DNA from: Eustoma russellianum
Taxonomy: Eukaryota > Streptophyta > Magnoliopsida > Gentianales > Gentianaceae
DNA: 64,000 nt
Reading direction: 5' to 3'
Assembly: GCA_036186865.1 (NCBI GenBank)
Contig: AP025042.1
Location: 11,006,347 to 11,070,346 of the forward strand
Under the pieces are notes generated by a model that worked only from the letters and a program-made list of their open reading frames with translations, was not told the origin of the DNA and searched no databases. Shown here piece by piece: positions 10,144 to 20,146 of the stretch. How positions within the stretch are numbered: position 1 is the stretch's first letter; each line of letters opens with the position of its first letter. The position numbers were made by a program, and so were the translations under genes.

Positions 10144-11463
10144 ATGTCTTGTGTTAGCTTGAGTACTTCAGATGTCATGGATAGATACACATCAATTAGA
10201 ACTATATGGGGTATGATTTGCCTCAAAACGGACATTTATGAGCTTGAAAGGCATAAGCATAATTTCGGCCTTTCTAATGGCATATGGGTAAGTCATTGGA
10301 GTAACAAGATTCCAAGGTATCAATCTTGCCCTCAAGCTAGTTTAACTGTATGTAAATATTATAACGAGATGTTAAATAACTTATGTAGAGCGTACATTAA
10401 AGAACCTGAGGAATTAGCTATGTTTAGGTTCATTGTTGGCTTGAATAAAAACATTGCTGATAAAATGGTTCATAATAGATTTGAAACTCTCAATGACATG
10501 TATTATATGGAAAAACACTTAGAGAGTAAATTTGAATGTCATGAATTCATGGATTTCGCTACGTCTTTAGGATTTAACGTGCATAATAGTAAAGATTTTC
10601 ATGATGAGCTTGAATCTTATAGTAATCCAAATGTTATTGAAAATGATTTACAAGTTCTTGTTTATGATATACATGAAGTTTCTAGTGATTCATCTATTTC
10701 TAATCATGAATGTAATGCTTCTGAAAATGAACTACATGAGCTTGAAGAAGAATTGAATGTTGAATGACATAATTTGCATGAAGTTGAACATGACGTATCT
10801 ACGGCTGCCTTTGAATTGCATAAACACATTGAAAGTGAATTTCATGCTAATGAAATTGAATTGCACATGAATGAATACTCTTTGTGTGATAAATTTGATG
10901 TTGAATTGCATGCTGATGATCCTGTTGTACATGAAAATGATCTTACAAATGAAGATAAAATTGATACTATGAGTTTGCATGATATCCGAGAGTCATTTGA
11001 GTTACCTAGTCTTGAACAAAATTTGCCTAATGATGATGTTAGAAATCATGAATTTGAACTTAATTCACAAGAAAAAGAAGAAGATAAATATGATATTAAA
11101 CTAGTAGAAGAAAGGCAAATGCATGAAACAAATAAGTTTAAACCTATAATATGCTTAAAATCATGCTTTGTTTTGCCATCTTTTGTGTATTGTAAAGAAC
11201 TGATACAGGTTCTACTGCCTCATCCAAAACATGTTAAAAAGAGGCAATACAAGTTCATGAGAAGCTTACAGCTAAAGGGAAATATCTTCGTTGAGTCTAA
11301 GTTTCTTTCAATCTTACCTTATATGTTTTCTGTCATATTGGTTTTTGATCCAGGTGGGATTGAGAATAAACTATTCATGTTTGTGTATATTAGTTGTCTG
11401 TTTTGTTTTTATGTTACAAGAAGGTATGATGCTAATTCTATTCTCCGTTTAGTACAAGCTTAG
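10144..11463 (+). pseudogene. gag: Element C gag-like protein with acidic His-rich tail, one stop
   Basis: A single frame of about 440 codons is interrupted only by TGA at 10765-10767; both halves are in the same register. The first half resembles a retrotransposon Gag capsid: a KYYNEMLNNLCRAYI-like helix, then FRFIVGLNKNIADKM and a YMEKHLESK segment, the pattern seen in plant gypsy Gag (retrotrans_gag family). The second half, roughly residues 140-330, is unusually acidic and histidine-rich, with recurring EL-H, E-H and NELHE-like steps. It lacks the CCHC zinc knuckle usual for Gag. The last about 100 residues include a hydrophobic stretch (FVLPSFVYC, then ILPYMFSVILVF) of unknown meaning. 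The start ATG is only the first in the open stretch; the true start may lie upstream. Gag-like nature is likely; the tail's function is unknown. Confidence 0.65.
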
Positions 11464-11483
11464 ATTCGAGGACAAATCCTTTT

Positions 11484-11497
11484 GAGTGGGGAGGGAA
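11484..11497 (+). promoter_or_regulatory. Element C polypurine tract
   Basis: GAGTGGGGAGGGAA sits immediately before the TGATGAGG start of the 3' LTR. It follows ATTCGAGGACAAATC, a context common just upstream of the 3' LTR in plant gypsy elements. It is the likely plus-strand primer. Confidence 0.75.
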
Positions 11498-11905
11498 TGA
11501 TGAGGTCAAAGGAGCTAAATTGCATAAAGAGGATGTGCAGCGGGAGGAGCGGGAGGAAGCACGTCCATAGTGTCTTCCATGGCCTAGTTTTTGACCGTCA
11601 TGGTTTGTACTCTTTTTTTAATATTTTTGGAGTCATATTACAGGTTTTTTGAATATTTTTAGACATTAAAAACGTTGGATAAAATATAGGAAAAGGGACT
11701 TTCCAAATTTGGGGAAAATGCCTAAAAAGTAGGGTTTTTGCATGATGATCCTATCTTGGTATTTTGGCCATAACTCTTTTATACAACTTTGTTTTGAGGT
11801 GATTCAAGATGCTATGAAAACTAGACATCCGCGGCTACAACTTTATAGAAGACATCATCAACATATTTGGCCCCTAGATAACCAAAGATAATGCGTGGAA
11901 GATTG

Positions 11906-13358
11906 TGTTAGGAAATCAACCGAGATCACTGCCAAACACGCAGCGGAAAACAAAAACTTGATCTCCGATTTCCTACCAAGGATCCATGTTGTTCGTTTAA
12001 TTCGATGAAAGAAACTCAAAAATTACCTTTGTAATCCGAATTACGCAGATGAAGCAAGTGCGAGAATACGATCACCCTCTGTCGGTATCCACACGAAGGC
12101 TTCCGCCCGGAGTGCTAGCTCTTCAAACGGCGCGGCTGAAGAACTCGTTTTTTCTCAAAAACGATTCTAGGGTTTCGTTTTCTGTTCTTTCGTTTTTTTC
12201 AATTGCTTGGTGTATGAGATACGCCAAGCTCTATACATATATATAGATATCAAAATCCGATTGCAGATCGGATTTGTTAACGCTATCAAAATCCGTACCA
12301 GATACGGATTCTGTTAGGATTAGATAAAACCAATCAAAATCCATATCAAATATGGATTCTCTGTTATTATCCGATGATATAAATATACACATAGAAAAAC
12401 GAAATTAATAATAATAATAATTAATATCCAATATTAATATTATTAATATTAAAAAATGATAATAATAATAATAATAATAATTAATATCCAATATTAATAT
12501 TATTAATATTATTAATCTCAGCCATACGCATTCTTGTGTGTGACCCGATAGGCCCATATTAATTGGCAGTTGATTAAATCTTTATTAAACCAACAAGTCG
12601 TAATTGGCCTCTAGCAAGGCATTACAACTACCCAATTAATACGAGTAAAGTCCAACTAGCCTAATAATAGTATATGCATTAATCCCTTTGTCACACGATA
12701 TCTAGTTTGAACATAAGTCATGGTCAGCGTCATACTTATATAGTTCAAACATATGATTACTCGATCTCTAAGTAGACTGATAAAACAAATGATATTGATC
12801 ACACTATCAATTCATTTAAGCACGGCCATGCATTTCACAGTCTCACTAATCGAGTGGCCCAAAGATATCTCTCTCAAAAGAGAGGGACAAATTCTATCTT
12901 GATTGTTCAATATCCTCTACATAATTTCTATCACATTCAATCATGACCTTTATTATTATCCAGTTACGGATAACGTTTGATCATGTCAAAATATAATAGT
13001 CCTTATGTTGGAAACTATGACAATCACAAGTCAAAGGATTAAAACATGACTATCATGAGATTTACTTATGACGCTAATCCATGTAGCAATCTCATGATGG
13101 GTCTATCCAATACACTGTTCTCTAACAAGTATCTATGAGATTGATTCGTATCACCATACACATAATCATCTCATGATTATCAAATCAATACTCATACTGA
13201 TTATAAATTATTTTATCTCCATAACAATAATGAATCAGGGACATATATCAAAATTGTGTAACATACTAACCAACAATAATGATAATAAAACCTCTTTTAT
13301 TAATAATAAATGCATAACATAAATATCCAAATCATGGCCTAGGGCACATACACTAACA
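11906..13358. mobile_element. Solo LTR (1,453 bp) in element C
   Basis: A sequence with TGTTAGGAAATC at one end and CACTAACA at the other is bounded by the 5-bp duplication GATTG (11901-11905 and 13359-13363). It has no internal coding region, so it is a solo LTR left by LTR-LTR recombination. Its terminal bases and the GCAGCGGAAA motif (about 11941-11950) resemble many plant copia LTRs. A possible TATA lies in ATATATATAGAT near 12236-12247. Reading direction is not settled. Confidence 0.85.
12405..12515. repeat. AT-rich 60-bp tandem duplication in the solo LTR
   Basis: An AATAAT-rich run followed by TTAATATCCAATATTAATAT occurs twice at exactly 60-bp spacing (12421-12450 and 12481-12510 are identical). 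It is a low-complexity duplication inside the LTR. Confidence 0.85.
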
Positions 13359-13815
13359 GATTGATAGAATGCTGAGATGATAAAGTTCAAGTAGAAGTCG
13401 TATCCTATCTCTTGTATATTAGGTTTAGCATTGTATGGTTATATGTATGAGTGGCCTGCCACCTGGAAAAACACAGTGTTGAATGAAAAATTATAATTTA
13501 CAGCCAGAGGCTGTCTAGCAAGGTTCTTCCTTGTGTTTTCTTTGACCATAGATCAAAGCTAGATTCTATATCCACGTTTTTGAGCACACGTTGTGAGGGA
13601 ATCGAATCCTACCATCTTGAAGGCACGTACCATTGGTGGTTTTCTGTTCTTGGACCATGAACAAGCTTCAAGGAGGTGGATATAACGCAGTCCAAATGAG
13701 AGACACATGGAAAAAGGTGGTTTTTGAACTGTTCTTGTCACCACACAAGATTTCTTATTGAAGACACGATTAGAACGAAGGAATGGTCCGTTAATTTGGC
13801 GTGAGACACCCATCA

Positions 13816-14484
13816 GCTGAAGTGGACCTAAGGTAACCTACGGTCTAATGAAGTCAAATAAGATTGACAGAGACGGTCGGGCTGGTAAGACTTGTTCTTA
13901 TTCAGGTGGATGGTTTTTTTCTCATCAGTCTCTTATGTCGTCGACAGTACTACCGAGAAAGTCGAAGCCAGGGCCAATGTTGGCAACAGTGGCTGGAGCG
14001 AAGGTATTAACGGAGGAAAAGACAGTCTCCAGTTCCGTTATGGAGAGTGCAAAATTCCCGGAAGCAAAAAGTGGGGTTATTGGGATTTGAGTGGACTCAG
14101 GCTGAAGGTTGAGAGAGTACGAGAGTACTGAAGTTTAAAGGTTCGGATGAGGGGATAATATGGTGGAACACCGCACGACGACAAGCGGCGACCATTTCGT
14201 TTTGCCGAGGATCTCAGCTTCGGAGGAGAGATTAATTACGAGTTTGAGCTGTATCAGGATAAGAAAAATAGTTAACAGTGGGTAGACAGAAAAATACTTA
14301 ACAGAGAGTAGATAATATTCTGAAACAAAACAAGAAAAAGAAAAAAAAAAAAAAAAAAAAAGCTGCTGCAGACTTGAAGGAGATAATGACCGGATGACAT
14401 CTTCTTGCTATGTTTTTGTCACAAGCTCCTTTTACAATGTAAAGCTACGCAGTTTTATTTTAAAAACATAATAGAAGGTGTAAA
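13816..14484. other. Host-derived flank between elements C and D
   Basis: This is about 0.67 kb not assigned to a transposon. It begins with GCTGA, the probable target duplication of C, contains the homoserine kinase-like fragment (13925-14195), and includes a 21-base A run at 14341-14361. It continues in principle at 19892-20146 across element D, since the GTAAA duplication joins the two sides. The plus-strand open frames at 13848-14131 are shadows of the minus-strand fragment. Confidence 0.55.
13925..14195 (-). pseudogene. HSK: Homoserine kinase N-terminal fragment, broken
   Basis: The minus strand encodes VFSSVNTFAPATVATIGPGF followed by DFLGSTVD (about 13940-14025). This closely resembles the conserved N-terminus of plant homoserine kinase, the GHMP-family plastid enzyme that phosphorylates homoserine in threonine and methionine synthesis; the family sequence has VKTFAPATVANLGPGFDFLG here. 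Upstream, an ATG at 14193-14195 opens a basic, Ser/Pro-containing stretch that looks like a transit peptide. It ends in TGA after about 30 codons, and a frame shift near 14100 separates it from the conserved part. The frame stops at 13925-13927 and later homology is absent, including the glycine-rich ATP-binding loop. It is thus a relic of under 100 codons. The match is from memory of the family, not a search. Confidence 0.72.
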
Positions 14485-14713
14485 TGTAAACAGAAAAACA
14501 CTGATAGAGAAAATTGTTTTTATATTTCTCAATGAATTTTGCACAATACTATACATGTTATCTTATAGTACTACCTCTATACACATGCATGGTAACTGAA
14601 TAAAATCTTTCCTACTTTACCATAAACACTCCCGTCATTATAGGGATTACACTTAATTTAAAGTTGATTACAACTAATTAGGGATTGCTAACACTAATGA
14701 GGAATTGCTAACA
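14485..14713 (-). repeat. Element D 3' LTR (229 bp)
   Basis: This corresponds to 19657-19886 with scattered substitutions. On the minus strand it is preceded by TTGAGAGAGAG, the probable polypurine tract (14714-14724). Confidence 0.88.
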
Positions 14714-14889
14714 CTCTCTCTCAAGTTGAACAGTGGGGTCAACAATGTTCAACTTGCACAAGATGTCTGCAAACGACCTTCCATTAATTGCTTTGATTAG
14801 TATGTTTGCTAATTGGTCCTTTGATTGAACAAAAGGTAGTTCAATAACTCCTTCCTTCAACTTTTCTTTAATAAAGTGTCGATCAATTT

Positions 14890-15423
14890 CTACATACTTG
14901 GTCTAATTGTGTTGCACCGGGATTTCAGATATGCTGATTGAAGCTTTGTTATCACATAGCAGTGGTGTAGGCAGGTTAACCTGTAGTCCAATATCTTTGA
15001 ACAACTTCTGAACCCAAAGTACCTCCGTGATTCCTTTACAATTCCGTGGAACTCTGCCTCAGCACTAGATAGAGCAACCACCTTTTGTTTCTTGCTGCTC
15101 CAAGTTACAAGGTTGCCACCTACCAGTGTAAAATATCCAGAAGTGGACTTCCGATCCATTAAGCTTCTGGCCCAGTCAGCATCAATATAAGTCTGAATGT
15201 TCAAATCTCCATTATTTTGAAATACAATGCCTCTACCTGGTGTATATTTCAGATACTGTAAGATATGCATGACTGCATCCATATGGTGTTCCTGAGGACT
15301 GTGCATGAACTGACTGACGACACTTACTGCAAAGACAATGTAGGGCCGTGTGTGAGACAAGTAAATTAACTTACCAACTAGGCGTTGGTACTGTACTTTA
15401 TTCGTAGGAGGTGCCCCCATCAA
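14890..15423 (-). pseudogene. pol: Element D end of RT and RNase H
   Basis: One minus-strand frame of 177 codons covers the RT C-terminus and RNase H of a copia polyprotein. The visible motifs are YQRLVGKLIYLSHTRP, then YIDADWA, DRKSTSGYF and SSAEAEF, in order. After about residue 140 similarity weakens (HYVITKLQSAYLKS) and the frame ends. The usual copia C-terminal CDN and KHI motifs are lost or out of frame. Confidence 0.85.
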
Positions 15424-16114
15424 TAATCTGCTACTTATGATTTACTGCCACAGGAGTGTTACAAGGGTTACAATCAAGCATTCCAACCTCGGTAAGAAGG
15501 TCCAGGATATATTTTCTCTGTGATATATAAATTTCACTTTCTGACCTCAAGACTTCAATGCGTAGGAAATACTTTAGGCCCCAAGATCCTTCATTTCAAA
15601 TTTAGAAACAGGTGCTTCCGGAGACGAGAAATCTCCTAAGTGTCATCTCCTATGATCACCATGTCATCTACATAGATAATCAAATATGTCACCAAACCCT
15701 TTCTCCTTTTAACAAACAACGTATGATCTGCATTACTTTGATGGTAGCCATCTTGCTTCGTTACACCAGTAAATCTTCTGAACCAGGCTCGAGGAGATTG
15801 TTTAGTCCATGTAAGGCTCTTTTTATTTGCAAACTTCTCTTGTCTTGAAACATGTATAGAAACCTTAAAGGGGAGTCCATATATACTTCTTTTTTCAGAT
15901 CACCATGTAGGAAATCATTCTTGACGTCAAACTGATGGAGAGGCCAATTTCTAGTTGCTGCAATGGAAAATAGCACTCTGATTGTATCAATGCAGGCCAC
16001 AGGAGAGAATGTTTCTAAATAGTCGATGGCATATGTCTGAGTATATCCTTTTGCCATCAAACGAGCCTTATACCTTTCAATAATTCCGTCAACTTTGTCC
16101 TTGATAGTAAACAA
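15424..16114 (-). pseudogene. pol: Element D reverse transcriptase
   Basis: A frame at 15761-16114 carries the RT N-terminal part (YKARLMAKGYTQT, then ETFSPVA, FDVKNDFLHGDL and KRALHGL motifs). The catalytic YVDD box is still readable on the minus strand at about 15660-15680, but in another frame from the N-terminal part. Frame shifts around 15700-15790 disconnect the domain. Confidence 0.82.
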
Positions 16115-17612
16115 TCAACAACACCCAATGGATTTCTTTCCAAGAGGAAGAATATATTTTTCCCATGTTTGATTCTTCTCCAAGGCTCACATTTCAGTTA
16201 ACATGGCTTCCTTCCACGCTAATTGAGTATAAGCTTCTTCGACATTTCATGGGACCTGTTTTGAGCATAGAGACACAAAGAATCCTTTATCCAAGTCAGA
16301 TACTCCTTCTATAGAGGTACTTACTAGATATCTTGATGCTTTAGATACTCGTTCTAGAGAGTACCGTTTGGGAGGGACTCCTCGCTTACACTTAGGAGTC
16401 AATACTCATACATACTGTCGCTCAATAGGAATATTAGTATCCATACATGTTTCTGGGATAGTTGAATGGACAAGGGAAGTATATGTGTTTGTACATGGGT
16501 CAGTATTATTTTTTGGAGCTAAAACAGTGTTAGGGTCCACAGCATGGTCAATATTAGCCAAAGAAATTGATTATTCATTAATTGTATAATAAGTTTCCTT
16601 TGGTGCGTCATTCATCAGCGGAGGATCATCAGGTGGTACTGGTGCAGCAGGTGGTATAATGTTGGGAGCTGCATCGTAGTCGGCGCCATCTACTTGCCCT
16701 TTTGAAACGGGTGTCGAACACGTATGTAGTGGTATCAACCAATCGAGGGATCCACCGCATGGGAGCTACCCCTGATATAAAGATTGAGGGATATAGTAGT
16801 ATTCAGTCTCAAGAAAAATGTAGTCCATGGTGCCATGGATGCGGCAGGTGTGAGGATTATAGTAGCAATAGCCCATTTGGGTGGTGGCATGGCCAATAAA
16901 ATGCATTTATCGGCATAGGGATCTAATTTAGTTCGTTCGTGTTTGGGTGTATGGACGAAGACCAAACGTCCAAACACCCACGGAGGAAGGGTAAAAAAGA
17001 GGGTATATTGTGCTAAGTAGACATGGTGTGAATAGGGGTGTTGTAATTAAGGATTTTAGTGGGAAGGCGATTGAGGAGGTAGATAGCGGTGGATAGGGCC
17101 TCCGGCTAGAAACTCATCAGGACTTGAGAGTCAAACATCATAGCCCAGGTCATTTCGAGAAGGATATGATTCTTACGTTCAACGACCCTGTTTTGTTTAG
17201 GAGTATTAGGATAGGAGGTCTGATGTATAATTCCATTCTTACGGAGGAAATGTCCCAAGTCTGAATTAATATATTTCCCCCGATTACCGGAACGAAGAAT
17301 TTGAATTTTTGTGTTAAACAAAGTATGTATCATACGAGAAAATTCATCAACGAATATCATATAGTAATAAAACCCAAGGGAGTTATTATATGGCTAGGGG
17401 CTGCATACATCAGAGTGGACCAAAGTAAAGATATGACTAACACAGGTATTATTAGCAGAATAAGATGCCTGAGTTTGTTTCGCCCAGAAGCACGTATCAC
17501 AAGTAAAATGTTTTATTGGAGAAGTAAATAACATGGGAAATAGGCGGTGTAAATAGCTAAACAAGAGATGCCCTAACCGGCGATGCCACAACCACCCCTG
17601 TCGATTGACCAT
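16115..17612 (-). pseudogene. pol: Element D integrase region
   Basis: Fragments in different frames read, in order on the minus strand: a pre-integrase zinc-binding segment (17394-17612, WLWHRRLGHL then CDTC), the integrase core (17106-17360, with NSDLGHFLRKNGIIHQTSYPNTPKQN and VVERKN motifs), and an integrase C-terminal piece (16735-16977). The pieces are separated by stops and shifts. 16115-16700 matches the variable linker between integrase and RT and holds no clear domain. Confidence 0.8.
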
Positions 17613-17639
17613 CCTCGTGGCAAGATTAGATGTCCTTGT

Positions 17640-18010
17640 TGCGTCACTGCATCAACAAAGTACAGCCCCTGGTTTTTAGTACCATGCCCAATTATAACCC
17701 CTGTATGAATGTCCTACAAAGAGCAAAAATTAGGATATATCATAACAATACAATCGAATTCTTTAGTGGCATGACTAATTGATAGCAATTTTGTAGACAA
17801 ATAGGGTACATAAAGACAATTTTTTAGGGTAATATTGGGAGTAATCAGGATATAACTACCACCGGCAAGGCAAATGGTAGCCCTATTAGCAGTTTCAATA
17901 GTGGTCTTAGTGATTTGTGTATGAGTAATAAAGTCGGAGGGGTTACAAGTCATAGTGTCGGTGGCCCCACAATCGAATATCCACTGTGGGGGTCCCGTGT
18001 TTTTGGGATA
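17640..18010 (-). pseudogene. pol: Element D protease
   Basis: On the minus strand near 17950-17990 the reading is WIFDCGATDTMTC, the position of the retroviral-type aspartic protease D-S/T-G site, with serine changed to cysteine. It leads into the frame at 17714-17953, which has the LKNCLYVPYLSTKLLSIS motif usual between protease and integrase in copia. An altered active site and later breaks suggest no activity. Confidence 0.75.
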
Positions 18011-18264
18011 GAAGATAAGGGCATGTTTGGGTTTTGGATAGTTTTCAGGGGTGCAGAAGGCATATCATCGGAATTTGGGGGTTCAGGTGTAATTAGGAAA
18101 GACTTGAGAGGTCAGGACTGTTTTGTAGTAAAGTCAGGGGTATAACTGTCCAATCCAGAAGTAACATAGGCAAAACTATTTTTCTTATTAAGGACAGGGG
18201 TATAAGTGGCAATTTTGCCAGAATGGAGGAGATTAAATAGCGAGTTAGGGTTAGGGAAGTTTCC

Positions 18265-19240
18265 CTAACCCTTATATCTCCTTCGTTGTTCTCTGATGCT
18301 CCTATGGTGGTTGCGTTGTTCTCCAGGGGTTCTCAGCGACTGAGGCCATCTGAGGCCCCCTGTTACCAGAACTGCCTTCATTGGTGGCCTGGGCGACAGA
18401 AGCTTGCCCCTTTTTCTTAAAATCCTCCCATCAGTCTGGATATTCATTAATCCTAAAACATTTATCTTGGCTATGTCCCTCCTCTTGTAGTGGATGCACT
18501 CTAGGTGAGCCTTATTGTCTCCACACCGTGATGGTCTTCCTAAGTGTGGAGGTAGATTTTTCAAAGTCCCTCGCTGTCTGTGTTTCTCTGTTGGTACTTT
18601 TACCACCAGACCTTGGCCAATCCCCGATGCTGATCGAAGACCTGAGGGGGTTGTGACTAGTACCCCATTCTGAACATCAGCCTGCCTAAAGTCATTGTAG
18701 GCTATTTCCACGGTAGGTCGACGGTCACGCTTTAAAATTTCCTTCTTGGTGTCTGCGAATCTATCATCTACTGCTAACAGTTGTTGATATAGTCTCTATT
18801 CTTGAATTTTTTTGTATATATTGCAATATCATTTGGGGAGTCCATAGGATTTGGGTCCATGGAGTCGATGCTCATCCATAGTTCTTGAAATTGATCCTAG
18901 AGGGCCTCAAGGGGTCGATTGCCTTGCTTGATTGCATAACACTGCTTATGGATATCAAAAATCTGTAGTGGGTCACTTTCTGGCCCGTATGTGACTACTA
19001 ACCCGCCCCACATAGCCTTCGCAATTGAGTACTTGGATGCATTGTTCACTAGGTTGTCATCAATATTAACGATTAGCCATGTGAAATACCAGTTGATCAT
19101 TCTGCTCCGAAATTTGGTAAGAGGGACCAGTCGGTGGGAGGTGGAGGAACCCCGGTGATGTGGGAGCTCCTCCCCCTGCCTCCAATGGCCATCTTCATTA
19201 GTCTTTCCTAGAGAGTATAATTGGTGCTATTAAGTTTTAC
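18265..19240 (-). pseudogene. gag: Element D gag
   Basis: A frame at 18897-19100 matches the copia Gag pattern of the UBN2/Retrotran_gag_2 family (ASKYSIAKAMWGGL, then IKQGNRPLEAL). The downstream zinc-knuckle region (about 18440-18510) is split by a frame shift: a GHSQDKCFRIN piece appears in one frame and the flanking residues in another, and one cysteine position reads tyrosine. The first codons near 19190-19240 are unclear. It is a dead capsid gene. Confidence 0.72.
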
Positions 19241-19642
19241 CTTTAACGCCGGATTCGTAAAGGGGGTTGGTGATGGTTGTATATGTATGCTCTATTACAG
19301 GAATCTTGCAAACTGTTCATAAAAATCAAAGTTGTCTGGGAACTTGGATTTATTTTCAGAAGTTTTTGCCTTGGTTCCAGCGTTTTCTGATGTTTGTGAT
19401 ATGATGGTTGATGTCTTGCAGGTAACACATGGATTTGGACGGGGAATAACTTGATCGGGCTAAATCCAAGTGAGGTAAACAGGGGCGATGAGGAGAAGAA
19501 ATGTGAGCTTTAAGAAACTCAGATTAAGGCAGGTATTGGTAGAATATATCTGATACTTGATCAAAGATAGGGTAAAGGCAATGATGAGATACAAATATGA
19601 GCCGTCAAATATGTAAATAACAGTAGGTTTGATTGAAAGAAA

Positions 19643-19656
19643 CGCCTCTGATACCA
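19643..19656 (-). promoter_or_regulatory. Element D primer-binding site
   Basis: On the minus strand TGGTATCAGAGGCG directly follows the 5' LTR end (TTTACA). It is complementary to the initiator-methionine tRNA 3' end and confirms the minus orientation. Confidence 0.85.
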
Positions 19657-19886
19657 TGTAAATCGAAAAACACTGATAGGGAAAATTGTTTGTATATTTC
19701 TAAATGAATTTTGCACAATAATATACATGTTATCTTATAGTACTACCTCTAAACACAGACATGGTAACTCAATAAAATCTTTCATGCTCTACCATATACA
19801 CTCCTGTCATTATAGGGATTACACTTAATTTAGAGATTGATTACAATTAATTAGGGATTGCTAACACCAATTAGGAATTGCTAACA
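19657..19886 (-). repeat. Element D 5' LTR (230 bp)
   Basis: It begins TGTTAGCAATTCCTAATTGG on the minus strand and ends CGATTTACA before the primer site. It is the partner of 14485-14713. The right flank GTAAA is the target duplication. Confidence 0.88.
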
Positions 19887-19891
19887 GTAAA

Positions 19892-20146
19892 TACATATAG
19901 ATCCCACATATAATACTTATAAACAATGTTGTTACATATTGTAGAGAGATGTGAAAACAACGAGAGGAGAAGGTACAATCTCAAAGGCAAACAAGGGAAG
20001 ATGAAGGAAGGAAGGCCAGGAATTGTAAAAGACAGGGGAACAGAGGGTAAACATTAGATTTGGATATAAAAATCGCTAATCTAAGAAAGAGGAGAGAAAA
20101 GAGCGATTACTGCTGATTGTTAGATTTTGGTTTGGAAAGAAAAGAT
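19892..20146. other. Short host flank between elements D and A2
   Basis: About 255 bp with no transposon features and no clear frame. It contains purine-rich stretches (GAGGAGAAGG, GAAGGAAGGAAGG). It would be upstream of the homoserine kinase fragment if D is removed. Its last five bases, AAGAT (20142-20146), are the expected 5' target site of A2, but the 3' partner is lost. Confidence 0.5.

Larger units (their letters stand above)
7996..13815 (+). mobile_element. Element C: gag-only Ty3/gypsy-like retrotransposon
   Basis: The visible part is the end of the 5' LTR (to 8514), a primer-binding site, a 1.6-kb leader, one gag-like reading frame, a polypurine tract and a 3' LTR (11498-13815) split by a solo LTR. 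The two LTRs correspond closely from the ACAACTTTATAG point to the end. There is no protease, integrase or reverse transcriptase between the primer site and 3' LTR, so C is non-autonomous. LTR ends are TGATGAGG and CATCA. The expected start of the 5' LTR is displaced to the left of the window by B', A1 and LINE-a. The base 3' of the element begins GCTGA, but the matching 5' duplication is not in view. Confidence 0.8.
11498..13815 (+). repeat. Element C 3' LTR, split by a solo LTR
   Basis: The LTR occupies 11498-11905 and 13364-13815, about 860 bp without the insertion. It begins TGATGAGGTC and ends ACACCCATCA. The split falls in GGAAGATTGATAG, which is continuous in the 5' LTR near 8064-8074, proving the insertion. 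Confidence 0.85.
14485..19886 (-). mobile_element. Element D: complete but defective Ty1/copia retrotransposon
   Basis: This is a 5.4-kb element on the minus strand, bounded by GTAAA duplications (14480-14484 and 19887-19891). The LTRs are short: 5' LTR 19657-19886 and 3' LTR 14485-14713. They begin TGTTAGCAATTCC and end TTTACA on the minus strand. Coding order is gag, protease, integrase, reverse transcriptase, RNase H, the Ty1/copia order. It lacks the extra polypurine tracts and long LTRs of families A and B, so it is a different copia lineage. All domains are broken, and the LTRs differ at many sites, so the insertion is not recent. Confidence 0.92.

Noticed and set aside
13848..14131. 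Two plus-strand open frames of about 80 codons as a host gene
   Set aside because: The opposite strand carries the homoserine kinase-like motif, and the plus frames have no known domain.
14341..14361. A run as the tail of a processed homoserine kinase pseudogene
   Set aside because: It lies upstream of the minus-strand fragment, not at its 3' end, and in the wrong orientation.
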